Part shown: positions 26,821-37,440 of the stretch, one piece after another | Layout of the letters: each line of letters starts with the position of its first letter | How positions within the stretch are numbered: position 1 is the first letter of the stretch | DNA from: Carnobacterium gallinarum DSM 4847 | Lineage (GTDB): Bacteria > Bacillota > Bacilli > Lactobacillales > Carnobacteriaceae | DNA length: 64,000 nucleotides | Assembly (NCBI RefSeq): GCF_000744375.1 | Contig: NZ_JQLU01000005.1 | Coordinates: forward strand, 930,001-994,000 | Reading direction: 5' to 3' | Translations under genes and position numbers: made by a program | Notes under the pieces: model-generated | Database searches by the model: none | Told to the model about the DNA's origin: nothing | The model's input: the letters and a program-made list of their open reading frames with translations, nothing else

Positions 26821-27207
26821 CTACTTCGCAACTCCTTTCGCTACTTCGCAATTTCTTTCGCTACTTCGCAATTTCTTTCGCTACTTCGCAACTCCTTTCG
26901 CTACTTCGCAACTCCTTTCGCTACTTCGCAATTTCTTTCGCTACTTCGCAATTTCTTTCGCTACTTCGCAATTTCTTTCGCTACTTCGCAATTTCTTTCG
27001 CTACTTCGCAATTTCTTTCGCTACTTCGCAATTTCTTTCGCTACTTCGCAATTTCTTTCGCTACTTCGCAATTTCTTTCGCTACTTCGCAATTTCTTTCG
27101 CTACTTCGCAATTTCTTTCGCTACTTCGCAATTTCTTTCGCTACTTCGCAATTTCTTTCGCTACTTCGCAATTTCTTTCGCTACTTCGCAATTTCTTTCG
27201 CTACTTC
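26821..27207. repeat. Minisatellite: 19 tandem copies of a 20-bp unit
   Basis: Unit CTACTTCGCAATTTCTTTCG repeated 19 times without spacers (26821-27200), then a partial CTACTTC. Copies 1, 4 and 5 carry ACTCC where the rest carry ATTTC; copies 6-19 are identical, which points to recent expansion at the PTS side. 26801-26820 may be a decayed copy. No start codon occurs in it; the plus strand is free of stops in all frames only because the unit lacks TAA, TAG and TGA. The unit is not self-complementary. It lies about 120 bp upstream of the AlbA gene and beyond the PTS gene terminator. Confidence 0.97.
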
Positions 27208-27223
27208 CAATGCAAACTAAAAA

Positions 27224-27251
27224 AGCTAGAAAAATAAATTTCTAGCCTTAC
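27224..27251 (-). terminator. Terminator after PTS EIIBC gene
   Basis: GCTAGAAA / TTTCTAGC with a seven-base loop; on the minus strand it ends in a run of six T (27218-27223). Confidence 0.8.
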
Positions 27252-27279
27252 TTATTACTTGCTTTTCATTCAACTATTA

Positions 27280-28662
27280 TTACGCTTCTTCAGCTGGATC
27301 TTCAAAGCCTAAAACCAATGTTGCAATAAAGGATGCTCCTAATGATAGAGCCATCATAATTAATCCGTTGATAATGTTTGACGTTCCTTTTTCACCAGAT
27401 AATGCCAAAGCTGCCATGATACTGTTTTGCATAACATACACACTAACATGCATGATACCTGCATATAATCCAGCGACTCCCGCACCAATTGCAGCTGCTA
27501 GCATTGGTTTCTTCAATTTCAATGTAACTCCGTAAATTGCTGGTTCGGTAATTCCCATAATCGCTGAAACACCTGATGCTGCTGCTACTTGTTTCAAGCC
27601 TTTATTTTTACTACGAAGAGAAACGGCAAATGCTGCTCCGCCTTGAGCTAAATTTGCACAAATTTGAGCGATTAAAATTAATGACTCTTGACCTGTTGCT
27701 GCATATGTTGCTAAGAAAATTGGTGTTAACGCGTGATGCATACCCGTCATAACAATAAAAGGCATTGCTGCTGCTAATAAGGTGACCATCATGAAACCAA
27801 GTTGACCTTCAAGTAAACGAATTAGACTTGCTAGCCCTTCCCCTGCATAGCTTCCCAGTGGACCAACAACTAACAATGCAAGTGGTGCGCTAATTAGTAA
27901 AACTAATGTTGGATTTAATAGAATTTTCAACATTTTTGGCGTAATCTTATCGACACCTTTTTCAATATAAGACATCACCCAAACCATCAATAACGCTGGG
28001 ATAATTGATGCTGCATAGATTACTCCTGGAACTGGCAAGCTTAAAAATGAAATTGGGTCTCCTGAAGCTACCCAACCTGTAAAGTTAGGATGTAAGAAAA
28101 TTCCCACTACAATCACAGCAATCGATGTGTTTACTTTAAATTTCCGTGAAGCAAAAACTGCTAACAAAATTGGCATAAAGTAAAAAGCTGAATCTCCAAT
28201 AATATCTAATATTCGATATGTATCAGAAGTTGGCGTTAGCCAATTAAATGTATTAATTAAAGATAAGATCACCTTAATCATACCAGCTGCTGTTAATGCT
28301 GGAATCATTGGCGTCATACAGCCTGTAATCGTATCCACTATTTTGCTAAATAAACCTTCTTTAGTCGCATTTGGTTTTTCATCCACTAGTTGAGTGTCAT
28401 GTTCTCCATTGGCGATACCTAAGTTAATAATTTCCTTGAAGACAGCATCGACTTCATTTCCAATAATAATCTGATATTGTGCTTTCGTTGGATTCACTCC
28501 CGCAACACCTGATAAACTCTGGATAGCCTCTTTATTTGCTAGTTCCTGATCCTTTAAACGAAAACGCAAGCGGGTCGCACAATGTACAAGATCGATAATA
28601 TTTTCTTGTCCCCCGACTTGTTCAACAATCTGGCTTGCTAACTCTTTATAATTTGTACTCAC
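27280..28662 (-). CDS. PTS EIIBC, glucose/beta-glucoside (or trehalose) family
   Basis: 460 residues. N-terminal IIB domain with phosphocysteine C28 in DLVHCATRLRF, then a IIC membrane domain (residues about 105-450) with GITEPAIYGV and MTGMHHALTP. No IIA domain is fused and none is encoded nearby, so a shared IIA (for example of glucose type) is needed. The operon also encodes a GH65 phosphorylase and a GH1 6-phospho-glycosidase, so the sugar enters as a 6-phosphate. Trehalose, maltose-type or beta-glucoside substrates are all possible. Last gene of its operon. Confidence 0.85.
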   Translation of the reverse strand: MSTNYKELASQIVEQVGGQENIIDLVHCATRLRFRLKDQELANKEAIQSLSGVAGVNPTKAQYQIIIGNEVDAVFKEIINLGIANGEHDTQLVDEKPNATKEGLFSKIVDTITGCMTPMIPALTAAGMIKVILSLINTFNWLTPTSDTYRILDIIGDSAFYFMPILLAVFASRKFKVNTSIAVIVVGIFLHPNFTGWVASGDPISFLSLPVPGVIYAASIIPALLMVWVMSYIEKGVDKITPKMLKILLNPTLVLLISAPLALLVVGPLGSYAGEGLASLIRLLEGQLGFMMVTLLAAAMPFIVMTGMHHALTPIFLATYAATGQESLILIAQICANLAQGGAAFAVSLRSKNKGLKQVAAASGVSAIMGITEPAIYGVTLKLKKPMLAAAIGAGVAGLYAGIMHVSVYVMQNSIMAALALSGEKGTSNIINGLIMMALSLGASFIATLVLGFEDPAEEA

Positions 28663-28726
28663 TTTTATTTCCTCCTTTTTGAAAGTGAACTGTCTGCATC
28701 AAGTACAGACAGTCACATCATTATTT

Positions 28727-31009
28727 TCAAATTAATTTTTGTAAATGTCCATTTTCACTAATTGTTAAACCTGTCCCTTTGACTAATTCATATTTAGAGC
28801 CATCATGACTTAAGGTAACCTTCACAATTTGCCCTTGAAATTCAATGCTAAATGATAGTGCATCCCATTTTTTAGGCAAACGCGGAGCAAAACTTAGATG
28901 TCCCTCACTAACTTTCATTCCAGCAAATCCATAGACTAGGCTCATCCATGTTCCACCCATATTCGCTGCGTGAATTCCATCAGCCGTATTCTCTTGCATA
29001 TCTACCAAATCCATCAAAGCCGTGTCCATAAAGTAGTGATATGCCTTATCTTCCTCACCAATTTCACTAGCCATCATCCCGAAAATCGAACGTGATAATG
29101 AAGAATCGTGAGTGGTTACCTGTTCATAGTAGTCAAAATCACGCTGCTTTTGCTCTTTAGAAGTGGCTTCACCATACAATAACTGTGCCAATACCGTATC
29201 CGCTTGTTTATTGACTTGGTAACGATAAATCGTCAACGGATGATAATTTAATAATAGTGGATAATTTTCTTTTGGCGTTCCAGCAAAATCCCACACTGCC
29301 TTATCAAAGAAAGAATCATCTTGCTTTGTTAATTGACGATCCTCATCATAAGGTAGATACATGTTATCGCCAGCTTCTTGCCACGAAGCAATCTCACTAT
29401 CCGTCACACCTAACTCTTTAAATAAAGCCGTCGCTTGGAAACGAGTAGCCATTTTAGCTGCCATTTGTAAATTATATTTTGCCATCAGATTTGTATAGTA
29501 ATTATTATTTACAATTGCCGTATACTCATCGGGTCCAGTCACACCATTTAAACAGAATTGATCCTCTTTCCCTGAAATATAATCACCAAATTCACGCCAG
29601 AATCTAGCTGTTTCTACTAAAATTGCCAATCCTTTTTCAGCCATAAACGTTTCATCGGCAGTTGCTTCATAATAGACTTTTACGCCATAAGCAATATCCG
29701 CGTTGATATGAAACTGCGCCGTTCCTGCTGGATAATACGCACTACATTCTTCCCCATTAATCGTGCGCCATGCAAATAAAGCACCTTTTGCTACACCCAT
29801 CTCTCTAGCTCTTTTTCTTGCTGACTCTAAAATACTGTGGCGATAAGAAAGCAGTTGATAAGCTGTTGCTGGATTCGTATAAACAAAGAACGGCAACATA
29901 TACATTTCAGTATCCCAGAAATAATGGCCCTCATAACCATCTCCTGTTAACCCTTTAGCAGCAATATTCGTCTTACCATCTCGACCTGCCGCTTGATTTA
30001 AATGAAATAAATTCAAACGCAAACCTAGTTGCAACTCATCATCACCAGCAATCTCAACATCACTAATTGACCAGAAATCTGCCATATCAGCTAGATGTTG
30101 GTTTTTCATTTGCTTAAATCCTTGCTTAGACACTTGGTGCATTTTTTGCATAAATGTTATTTTTACGTTTTTCTCAGCCTCGGAATCTCGAACAATTTCA
30201 CTATAGCCAACAATAACCTCAATCTTGATTGGCTCATTTTCCACCGCCGCAAAAGTAACTGCCGTTTCCAGTTTTTGATTGGAATGGGTCCCTTTAACAG
30301 CTAGCACCTCACCTGCTACTGGCTTAACCGTTGCTGTCGTCCATAGACGCAAACCACTTCTAATTGTTGAAATTTGCAATAATTCTAAGTCCGCTTCTTT
30401 CATCGCTTCGATTTTCGTTTGTTTTTCATGTCGTGCCGCAATCCGAGGATCATCAATTGCCGTTACTGTTTCTAGCTCTTCTTCCAGAAGATCATGGATT
30501 AGCACAATCTCTCCAGAAAAATTCAGTGGCGTCAGCTCATAGGATAGAAGTAATGCCTCTGATACTTGATAGGATACAAAACGCTCCGTCGAAATCACTA
30601 CTTTTTTCCCTGTTGAACTTGTCCATTGAAATTCTCTTTTTAAAATCCCTTCAAAAAGATCCAATGTCCGCTGATGATTGTCTACTGTTCCTAAATCAAG
30701 TTGAAAACGTTCACCCTCGATTTCAAAAGTCAAAATATGTCCATTAGGTAATTTGCAGATAGTTTGATGATTTTTCGCATAGCCATATGCATTTTCACCG
30801 TATACAATTGGAGACGTTTCATAAAATCCGTTAACATATGTGCCCATAATTCCAGTATGATTTTTGGAAAAATAACCTTCTTCTAGATTGCCACGAACAC
30901 CCAGATGTCCATTCGATAAAGAAAATAACGTATTATGAAAGGCTAATTTTTCCTGTTCTAAGTTAGTTTCAACTAATTGACTTGCGTTTTTTAGTCCTTT
31001 TAATCCCAC
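28727..31009 (-). CDS. GH65 disaccharide (or disaccharide-phosphate) phosphorylase
   Basis: 760 residues, the normal length of GH65. N-terminal beta-sandwich (1-270), helical linker, (alpha/alpha)6 catalytic barrel (about 325-690), C-terminal jelly roll. FWDTE at 364-368 binds the sugar, and E495 in NGVTGPDEYTA is the expected general acid. GH65 enzymes split alpha-glucosides with phosphate, giving beta-glucose-1-phosphate. Beside a PTS transporter it may act on a 6-phosphorylated disaccharide, as TrePP of Lactococcus and MapP of Enterococcus do. A beta-phosphoglucomutase would be needed; none is recognisable in the window. Confidence 0.85.
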   Translation of the reverse strand: MGLKGLKNASQLVETNLEQEKLAFHNTLFSLSNGHLGVRGNLEEGYFSKNHTGIMGTYVNGFYETSPIVYGENAYGYAKNHQTICKLPNGHILTFEIEGERFQLDLGTVDNHQRTLDLFEGILKREFQWTSSTGKKVVISTERFVSYQVSEALLLSYELTPLNFSGEIVLIHDLLEEELETVTAIDDPRIAARHEKQTKIEAMKEADLELLQISTIRSGLRLWTTATVKPVAGEVLAVKGTHSNQKLETAVTFAAVENEPIKIEVIVGYSEIVRDSEAEKNVKITFMQKMHQVSKQGFKQMKNQHLADMADFWSISDVEIAGDDELQLGLRLNLFHLNQAAGRDGKTNIAAKGLTGDGYEGHYFWDTEMYMLPFFVYTNPATAYQLLSYRHSILESARKRAREMGVAKGALFAWRTINGEECSAYYPAGTAQFHINADIAYGVKVYYEATADETFMAEKGLAILVETARFWREFGDYISGKEDQFCLNGVTGPDEYTAIVNNNYYTNLMAKYNLQMAAKMATRFQATALFKELGVTDSEIASWQEAGDNMYLPYDEDRQLTKQDDSFFDKAVWDFAGTPKENYPLLLNYHPLTIYRYQVNKQADTVLAQLLYGEATSKEQKQRDFDYYEQVTTHDSSLSRSIFGMMASEIGEEDKAYHYFMDTALMDLVDMQENTADGIHAANMGGTWMSLVYGFAGMKVSEGHLSFAPRLPKKWDALSFSIEFQGQIVKVTLSHDGSKYELVKGTGLTISENGHLQKLI

Positions 31010-31035
31010 AATCTATTCCTCCAACACCTTATTTT

Positions 31036-32472
<1,437 letters not shown>

Positions 32473-32550
32473 TTAAACTCCTCTATCTCTTATCTTAATT
32501 TATCATTATTTTATAGGCATCCTCTGTTTACCTCTCTATCTTACTTCTTT

Positions 32551-32564
32551 TTAAATCGTTTTCA
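32551..32564 (-). promoter_or_regulatory. cre-like box upstream of GH1-GH65-PTS operon
   Basis: TGAAAACGATTTAA on the minus strand, one mismatch to cre, about 85 bp before the GH1 start. Confidence 0.45.
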
Positions 32565-32632
32565 TTTCCTCATTTTTGTCTAATTATTCTCATATTTTGT
32601 CCTAAAAAAACAAATTGTACTAAATGCATTCA

Positions 32633-32654
32633 TTTTCTGAAAATTTTCTGAAAA
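32633..32654. promoter_or_regulatory. Tandem palindromic 11-mers between GH1 and HAD genes
   Basis: TTTTCTGAAAA twice in direct succession; each copy is itself a dyad. One helix turn apart, so both face the same side of the DNA. Candidate operator for the divergent GH1 operon and/or the HAD gene. Confidence 0.4.
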
Positions 32655-32740
32655 TAAGACTAAACTATTGTAATAACTAACGGAAAATAATACAATATGA
32701 AAAAGATAAAAACAATGGTATAAACAAGGAGGGAGCCTTC

Positions 32741-33355
32741 ATGCAGACATTTATTTGGGATTTAGATGGAACGTTAGTCAATTCTTACAATGTTATTTTA
32801 CAGTCTTTAAACGAAACTTTTTCTTTTTATTCAATTCCATACAATCAAGAACGCGTAAAAGACTTTATTTTAAAGCAATCTGTTGTTGATTTATTGAAAC
32901 AAAAATCCAGCGAATTTTCGATTCCATATGAGGAATTAAAAAATTTCTTTTCAGAAAAGTCACAATCTAAAAACAATCAAGTGACTTTAATTGCTGGTGC
33001 TACCGAAGTTCTTAGCTGGACTAAAGAAAATGGGATTAACAATTTTATGTATACCCATAAAGGGGCAAACACATTCGATATCTTGAAAAACTTAGGCATT
33101 TCAGACTATTTTACCGAAATTCTTACTAGCGCTGATGGATTTAAAAGAAAACCAGATCCAGAAGCCATTCAGTATTTGATTGATAAATATCAGCTTGTCT
33201 TAGATCAAACCTATTACATTGGAGATCGAAGCCTAGATGTTGGCATAGCCCAAAATGCTGGAATTAATAGTCTTAATCTAACTCAGCCTGATTCTGATCA
33301 TAATGTTAAAATTTCAACATTAACTGATATTTTTAAACAAGAGGGAATTCTTTGA
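32741..33355 (+). CDS. HAD-family phosphatase
   Basis: 204 residues, HAD-IA fold. Nucleophile motif WDLDGTLVNS at the N-terminus, YTHK for motif II near residue 105, KRKPDPEA and GDRSLDVGIA for motifs III and IV. AAGGAGGG precedes the ATG. It resembles phosphoglycolate-phosphatase-like proteins rather than beta-phosphoglucomutase, whose motif I and cap differ. Divergent from the GH1-GH65-PTS operon; a link to that pathway is possible but unproven. Confidence 0.82.
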   Translation: MQTFIWDLDGTLVNSYNVILQSLNETFSFYSIPYNQERVKDFILKQSVVDLLKQKSSEFSIPYEELKNFFSEKSQSKNNQVTLIAGATEVLSWTKENGINNFMYTHKGANTFDILKNLGISDYFTEILTSADGFKRKPDPEAIQYLIDKYQLVLDQTYYIGDRSLDVGIAQNAGINSLNLTQPDSDHNVKISTLTDIFKQEGIL

Positions 33356-33374
33356 TTTTTATCAGTTCCTATCT

Positions 33375-33417
33375 AAAAAGCGTTAGACAAAACTTTAGTT
33401 TTGTCTAACGCTTTTTA
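33375..33417. terminator. Bidirectional terminator after HAD gene
   Basis: AAAAAGCGTTAGACAAAAC / GTTTTGTCTAACGCTTTTT with a four-base loop, 19-bp perfect stem, between converging genes. Confidence 0.92.
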
Positions 33418-33426
33418 GGTTTAATC

Positions 33427-34290
33427 TTAACGTTGATATTCACTCCGAAAGGCCAACGGTGAAATCCCCATCGTCTTCTTAAATAACCGATAAAAGGTTT
33501 TGTTGCTACCAAATCCGACACGCTCCACTAATTCCGTAATCATAATATCTTCATTCAATAACAACCACTTAGCTTTATCGATTCGATACTCGTTCAAAAA
33601 AGTAATAAACGTATTTCCTGTATTCTTCTTAAAAAACTTGGCAAAATAATACGTACTAAAACCTACATGATACGCAACATCATCTAACTTAATTAAATGA
33701 GTGTAATTTTCCTCCACATAACGAAAAATTAAATCTAACTTCTCTAAGATATCCTTTTGTGCAACTTTTTTTTCAATCTCATCAGAGAAATTTTCCTTTT
33801 GAGGAACTTCTCGAAATAACAGTATAATCAATGTATTTAATTTGCCTTTAATACTATAAGAAAAGCCTATATCTTGTTGAATGCTCTCTTCATAAATCTC
33901 CAATAATAACGTAACCATCTTCTGATGAACCTCTTCAGACCAATCTTGACTACAATTTTGAATCCGTGAAAACAATTCAGCTAATGTGTAAGGAGTATCT
34001 TGCAATAACATCGTATCGTGGAAAAATTGCAAATCAAACTGAAAGACGAGACGCTCACTACGAGGTGAAGCTAGCACATAATGAATGTCACCACTATTTA
34101 CTACAATAATCTCACCTTTTTTCAATTGAGTGGGTTGGTCATTAATCCCTAAATTTACGATTCCTTCGGTGACTAAGATCAGTTCTAGCTCCTTATGCCA
34201 GTGGGGCGTTGTCAAAACCTCACCTTCATTCACCAAACACCTAAAGGGAAAATGTGTGTCTAGTTTAGGAATCTCTAAATAAATCGCCAT
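33427..34290 (-). CDS. AraC-family regulator with N-terminal cupin
   Basis: 287 residues. Cupin-like sensor domain (residues about 10-95; TPHWHKELELILVTEG) and two C-terminal helix-turn-helix motifs (residues about 190-285; LDDVAYHVGFSTYYFAKFFK, TELVERVGFGSNKTFYRLFK). AraC proteins of this form usually control sugar use. The nearest sugar genes lie across a terminator; its target is not evident. Thirty-seven bases after the HxlR-type gene on the same strand, perhaps co-transcribed. Confidence 0.85.
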   Translation of the reverse strand: MAIYLEIPKLDTHFPFRCLVNEGEVLTTPHWHKELELILVTEGIVNLGINDQPTQLKKGEIIVVNSGDIHYVLASPRSERLVFQFDLQFFHDTMLLQDTPYTLAELFSRIQNCSQDWSEEVHQKMVTLLLEIYEESIQQDIGFSYSIKGKLNTLIILLFREVPQKENFSDEIEKKVAQKDILEKLDLIFRYVEENYTHLIKLDDVAYHVGFSTYYFAKFFKKNTGNTFITFLNEYRIDKAKWLLLNEDIMITELVERVGFGSNKTFYRLFKKTMGISPLAFRSEYQR

Positions 34291-34327
34291 CCCTTCAACC
34301 TCCCATCTTTTTTAATGCTGCCTAACA

Positions 34328-34711
34328 TTAATAGTTCAAAAATCCATTGTGGTCGTTTGTAATTAGCTGAATATTTTGTCCGTTCTCTTGTAACTTTTGA
34401 GCTTTTCTTTCGCCCCAGATCGACATCGCTACTAATAAATCACGCAAGGTCTTTCCCTCATCGGTTAAGGCATATTCGACTTTTGGCGGTACCTGATTGT
34501 AAACTTTTCGATTCACAATCTCATCTTCTTCCAGCTCTCGCAACTGTTGTGTCAACATTTTAGCTGTAATATTTGGAATGCGACGACGTAGTTCTCCAGT
34601 ACGAATCGGGCCATTTCCCAGATGACACAAAATAATTGGTTTCCACTTTCCACCAATCACATCTAACGTCACTTCTACTCCAATATGATAAATTTTTTCT
34701 ACTTCCATCAA
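34328..34711 (-). CDS. HxlR-family transcriptional regulator
   Basis: 127 residues, single winged-helix HxlR domain (GGKWKPIILCHLGNGPIRTG, ITAKMLTQQLRELEEDEIV, PPKVEYALTDEGKTL). Members often respond to aldehydes, quinones or disulfide stress and control a divergent oxidoreductase. Here it is divergent from an Old Yellow Enzyme gene that is broken by an IS, so its target may no longer be functional. Confidence 0.9.
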   Translation of the reverse strand: MMEVEKIYHIGVEVTLDVIGGKWKPIILCHLGNGPIRTGELRRRIPNITAKMLTQQLRELEEDEIVNRKVYNQVPPKVEYALTDEGKTLRDLLVAMSIWGERKAQKLQENGQNIQLITNDHNGFLNY

Positions 34712-35747
34712 CTCAAACCCCTTTATTCATACAATAGTTACTTTTAGGATACTATAGCACTAAAAGGTGCATACTTGTATGATAATCTATATAGGCTATA
34801 CTAACACTTATCAAGAAAAAAACAACCTATTTTCTATAAAAAGGAGAATTACAATGACAAAACAACAATTTTTATCAAATTACTCATTTTCTAACGGATT
34901 GGACGTAAAAAATCGCATCGTCATGTCACCTATGACTACGATGTCTAGTTTCTACAATGGAATGGTGACAAACGACGAGATTAACTATTACGCTGCTCGT
35001 GCTGGCGGTCCTGGAATGATTATTACCGGTGTTGCCAACGTTAGTGAAAACGGAAAAGGCTTTGAAGGTGAATTATCTGTTGCTAGTGATGATATGATTC
35101 CTGGTTTAACTAAATTAGCATCTGCCATTAAAAAAGATGGAACAAAAGCCATCTTGCAAATTTTCCACGCAGGTAGAAAATCAACAAGTAAAATCTTGCG
35201 CGGCGAACAACCCGTTAGCGCGAGCGCCTTAGCCGCAACTTATCCCACTGACTCAGAAGTACCTCGTGCGTTAACACACGAGGAGATCCTAACTATTATT
35301 GCTGAATTTGGTGACGCTACTCGTCGTGCCATTCAAGCTGGGTTTGACGGCGTCGAGCTTCACGGAGCGAACACTTATTTGTTGCAACAATTTTTCTCAG
35401 AAAATTCAAATCAACGAACAGATACTTGGGGTGGTTCGCAAGAAAATCGAATGAAATTCCCATTAGCTGTCCTCGAAGCGGTCAATAAAACTGTGGCTAG
35501 CTATGCAAAAAATCCATTTGTTGTTGGTTACCGTATTTCACCAGAAGAAATCGAAACACCAGGAATTCGTTTAGAAGATTCACTATTCTTCGCAGATAAA
35601 ATCAAAGAAACCATTGATTACTTACATTTATCACTTGGCAGTTATCAACGGACTTCATTAAATGATGAAGCAAATACTAAAACGATTATTTCTCAATTTG
35701 CCGAACAACTAAAAAATGTGATTCCTTTAATCCTGAATTCCCGGAAT

Positions 35748-37352
35748 TTATAACGAGGGAAGGGCAACGCCTAACGCCTCGTATAATTCCTTCTGCTTCG
35801 TCGTAACCTCTCCCAACACGCGACCGTGCCCGGGGGCCTCAAATAATTCAATCATGTCCAGTTCGTCCAGTACACCTTGAAGGGTCCATTGGTTAAATAG
35901 CTCGGCATCCTGCATCTTCTTTTTCACGTAGGATAAGTAGATTAAGGCGATGAATTCCACAAAAAGCTTCCCATTCAGGGACAATTCGGATGAAACTTGC
36001 ATTCTTCTGAAGTTGAGGCGCTCTTTTAAATTGCCGAAGGCTTTTTCAACAACATCCTTGCTGCGATAAAGAGACAACGCTTCAAACGGATCATTGACCT
36101 CATTAGAAAGCAAGGCGAAGTAACCATAATTTCTAACCGCATTGCGCATCGCCTCTTCTTTAGGCGTGATTTTCTTCCCTCGTTTAGGTGTCTCAGTAAC
36201 TTCGAAGTACTTATCATAATCTTTCATACGATAATCTTTTAGTGTATTTTCCTTCAGATCTTGGTGAAGGGCTGTCAGATAGTCGTTCATGTCTACCTGA
36301 TCTTTAATCGCTTTTTCAGGATTGTAGAACAGATGCAGATACGCGCGCTTTTCCAATTTTATCACATCACCTTTATACGGACGTTCCTGTTCGTATTCCC
36401 AGTTTATTGTGCGACATACACCGTAGGTGGTGAACTGTGTTTCGAAGTTTGACCAAAGTTTCAAGTTCTCACGTTCCGCTTCCAACACACCCTTGACATA
36501 TTTGAGTTTGAGTTGCACTCCTATCACGAATTTCTGGTGGTGTTTATACAAGGCGTTGATATTATCCTTGCTGTAAAAACCTCGATCAAATATCACGTTG
36601 ACCTTTTTGTAGCCCATTACATCAAATTCCTTCATGAGTTGCCGAACCGTTTTAACATCGGTGATATTTCCGGAGAGCTTGCGGTAATAAAAGGGCAGTC
36701 CGGATTGCGCCCCAAACAAGAGTGCCAAGTTGATTTGTGGCAAGCGGTCGTGTTCCTTGTTTCGTCCCTTCTTCACTTGCGATAAGACCTCTGAGTAACT
36801 CGATATCGACGTAGTGTCAAATGCCCAATACTCCTTTTCCATCCGGCGGTTGCCTTGTTTCTGAAAGAAGGCCATCCGGCCTTCCTCATCGATTGCTTGG
36901 AATAGGTCGCTGCTTCGTTGTGAAGGAATATCCTGGCAATACGGGTGATGATGCAGTTTTTGCCAATGGGAAAAACGACTCAAGGCGTTATTCTCTTCGA
37001 GAATCAAGTAATAGGCGATCGACAGAATTTGCTTATAATGCTCCGGGAAGATGGCCTTAAGGTCCGCGTATACGCCTGTCTGCTTGCCAATTTGATCGAG
37101 CAGATAACCTGCCCCATAGAAGATTCTTCGGACTTGTGTCATTGGAATCGGCCCTGGCTTAACTTCCGATGAAGTCGGGGCCGGTTTCTTTTTGTACGAA
37201 CGTGTTGGGACGATTTCACCTGTAACCGGATCGACTTTTCCAATCAGTGTCCTCTTAGCGCGTGATTGTTGCTTTTCCTTATCCCAGTAGGGTTCATTCT
37301 GATAGGCATAAGTAATGCCCGTTTTCTTGTTTGTCTGAAAAATAACTGCCAT
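35748..37352 (-). CDS. IS1634-family transposase
   Basis: 534-residue DDE transposase, full length by family standards. N-terminal YAYQNEPYWDKEKQQ and R-rich linker; the middle catalytic aspartate lies in VNVIFDRGFYSKDNI; the C-terminal Y-x2-R-x3-E-x6-K motif reads YRSKDVVEKAFGNLKERL. No frameshift or internal stop, so it looks functional. The stop codon lies only 16 bases from the left IS end. Confidence 0.93.
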   Translation of the reverse strand: MAVIFQTNKKTGITYAYQNEPYWDKEKQQSRAKRTLIGKVDPVTGEIVPTRSYKKKPAPTSSEVKPGPIPMTQVRRIFYGAGYLLDQIGKQTGVYADLKAIFPEHYKQILSIAYYLILEENNALSRFSHWQKLHHHPYCQDIPSQRSSDLFQAIDEEGRMAFFQKQGNRRMEKEYWAFDTTSISSYSEVLSQVKKGRNKEHDRLPQINLALLFGAQSGLPFYYRKLSGNITDVKTVRQLMKEFDVMGYKKVNVIFDRGFYSKDNINALYKHHQKFVIGVQLKLKYVKGVLEAERENLKLWSNFETQFTTYGVCRTINWEYEQERPYKGDVIKLEKRAYLHLFYNPEKAIKDQVDMNDYLTALHQDLKENTLKDYRMKDYDKYFEVTETPKRGKKITPKEEAMRNAVRNYGYFALLSNEVNDPFEALSLYRSKDVVEKAFGNLKERLNFRRMQVSSELSLNGKLFVEFIALIYLSYVKKKMQDAELFNQWTLQGVLDELDMIELFEAPGHGRVLGEVTTKQKELYEALGVALPSL

Positions 37353-37404
37353 ATCAACACTCCTCGTTATACATTATATTATATAACGAGTTATAAGTCT
37401 ACAA

Positions 37405-37440
37405 AAAAACCGCTATATATCAATCGTTATAGCGGTTTTT
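37405..37440. terminator. Terminator-like hairpin at the right end of the IS
   Basis: AAAAACCGCTATA / TATAGCGGTTTTT, a perfect 13-bp stem lying between the right terminal repeat and the transposase start. It would stop transcription entering from the host gene, a common way for an IS to limit its own activation. Confidence 0.8.

Noticed and set aside
26821-27207. CRISPR array
   Set aside because: Units are directly contiguous with no spacers, and no cas gene is in the window. It is a minisatellite.
26821-27207. Repeat-coded protein
   Set aside because: All three plus frames are free of stops, but there is no ATG, GTG or TTG start with a ribosome site; the openness follows from the unit lacking stop words. 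The minus strand has TAG in every unit.
27280-28662. Firm TreB (trehalose PTS) call
   Set aside because: GH65 next door would fit trehalose, but GH1 points to beta-glucosides; specificity cannot be settled by eye.
32741-33355. Beta-phosphoglucomutase for the GH65 product
   Set aside because: Motif I (DLDGTLVNS) and motif IV (GDRSLDV) fit general HAD phosphatases, not beta-phosphoglucomutase.
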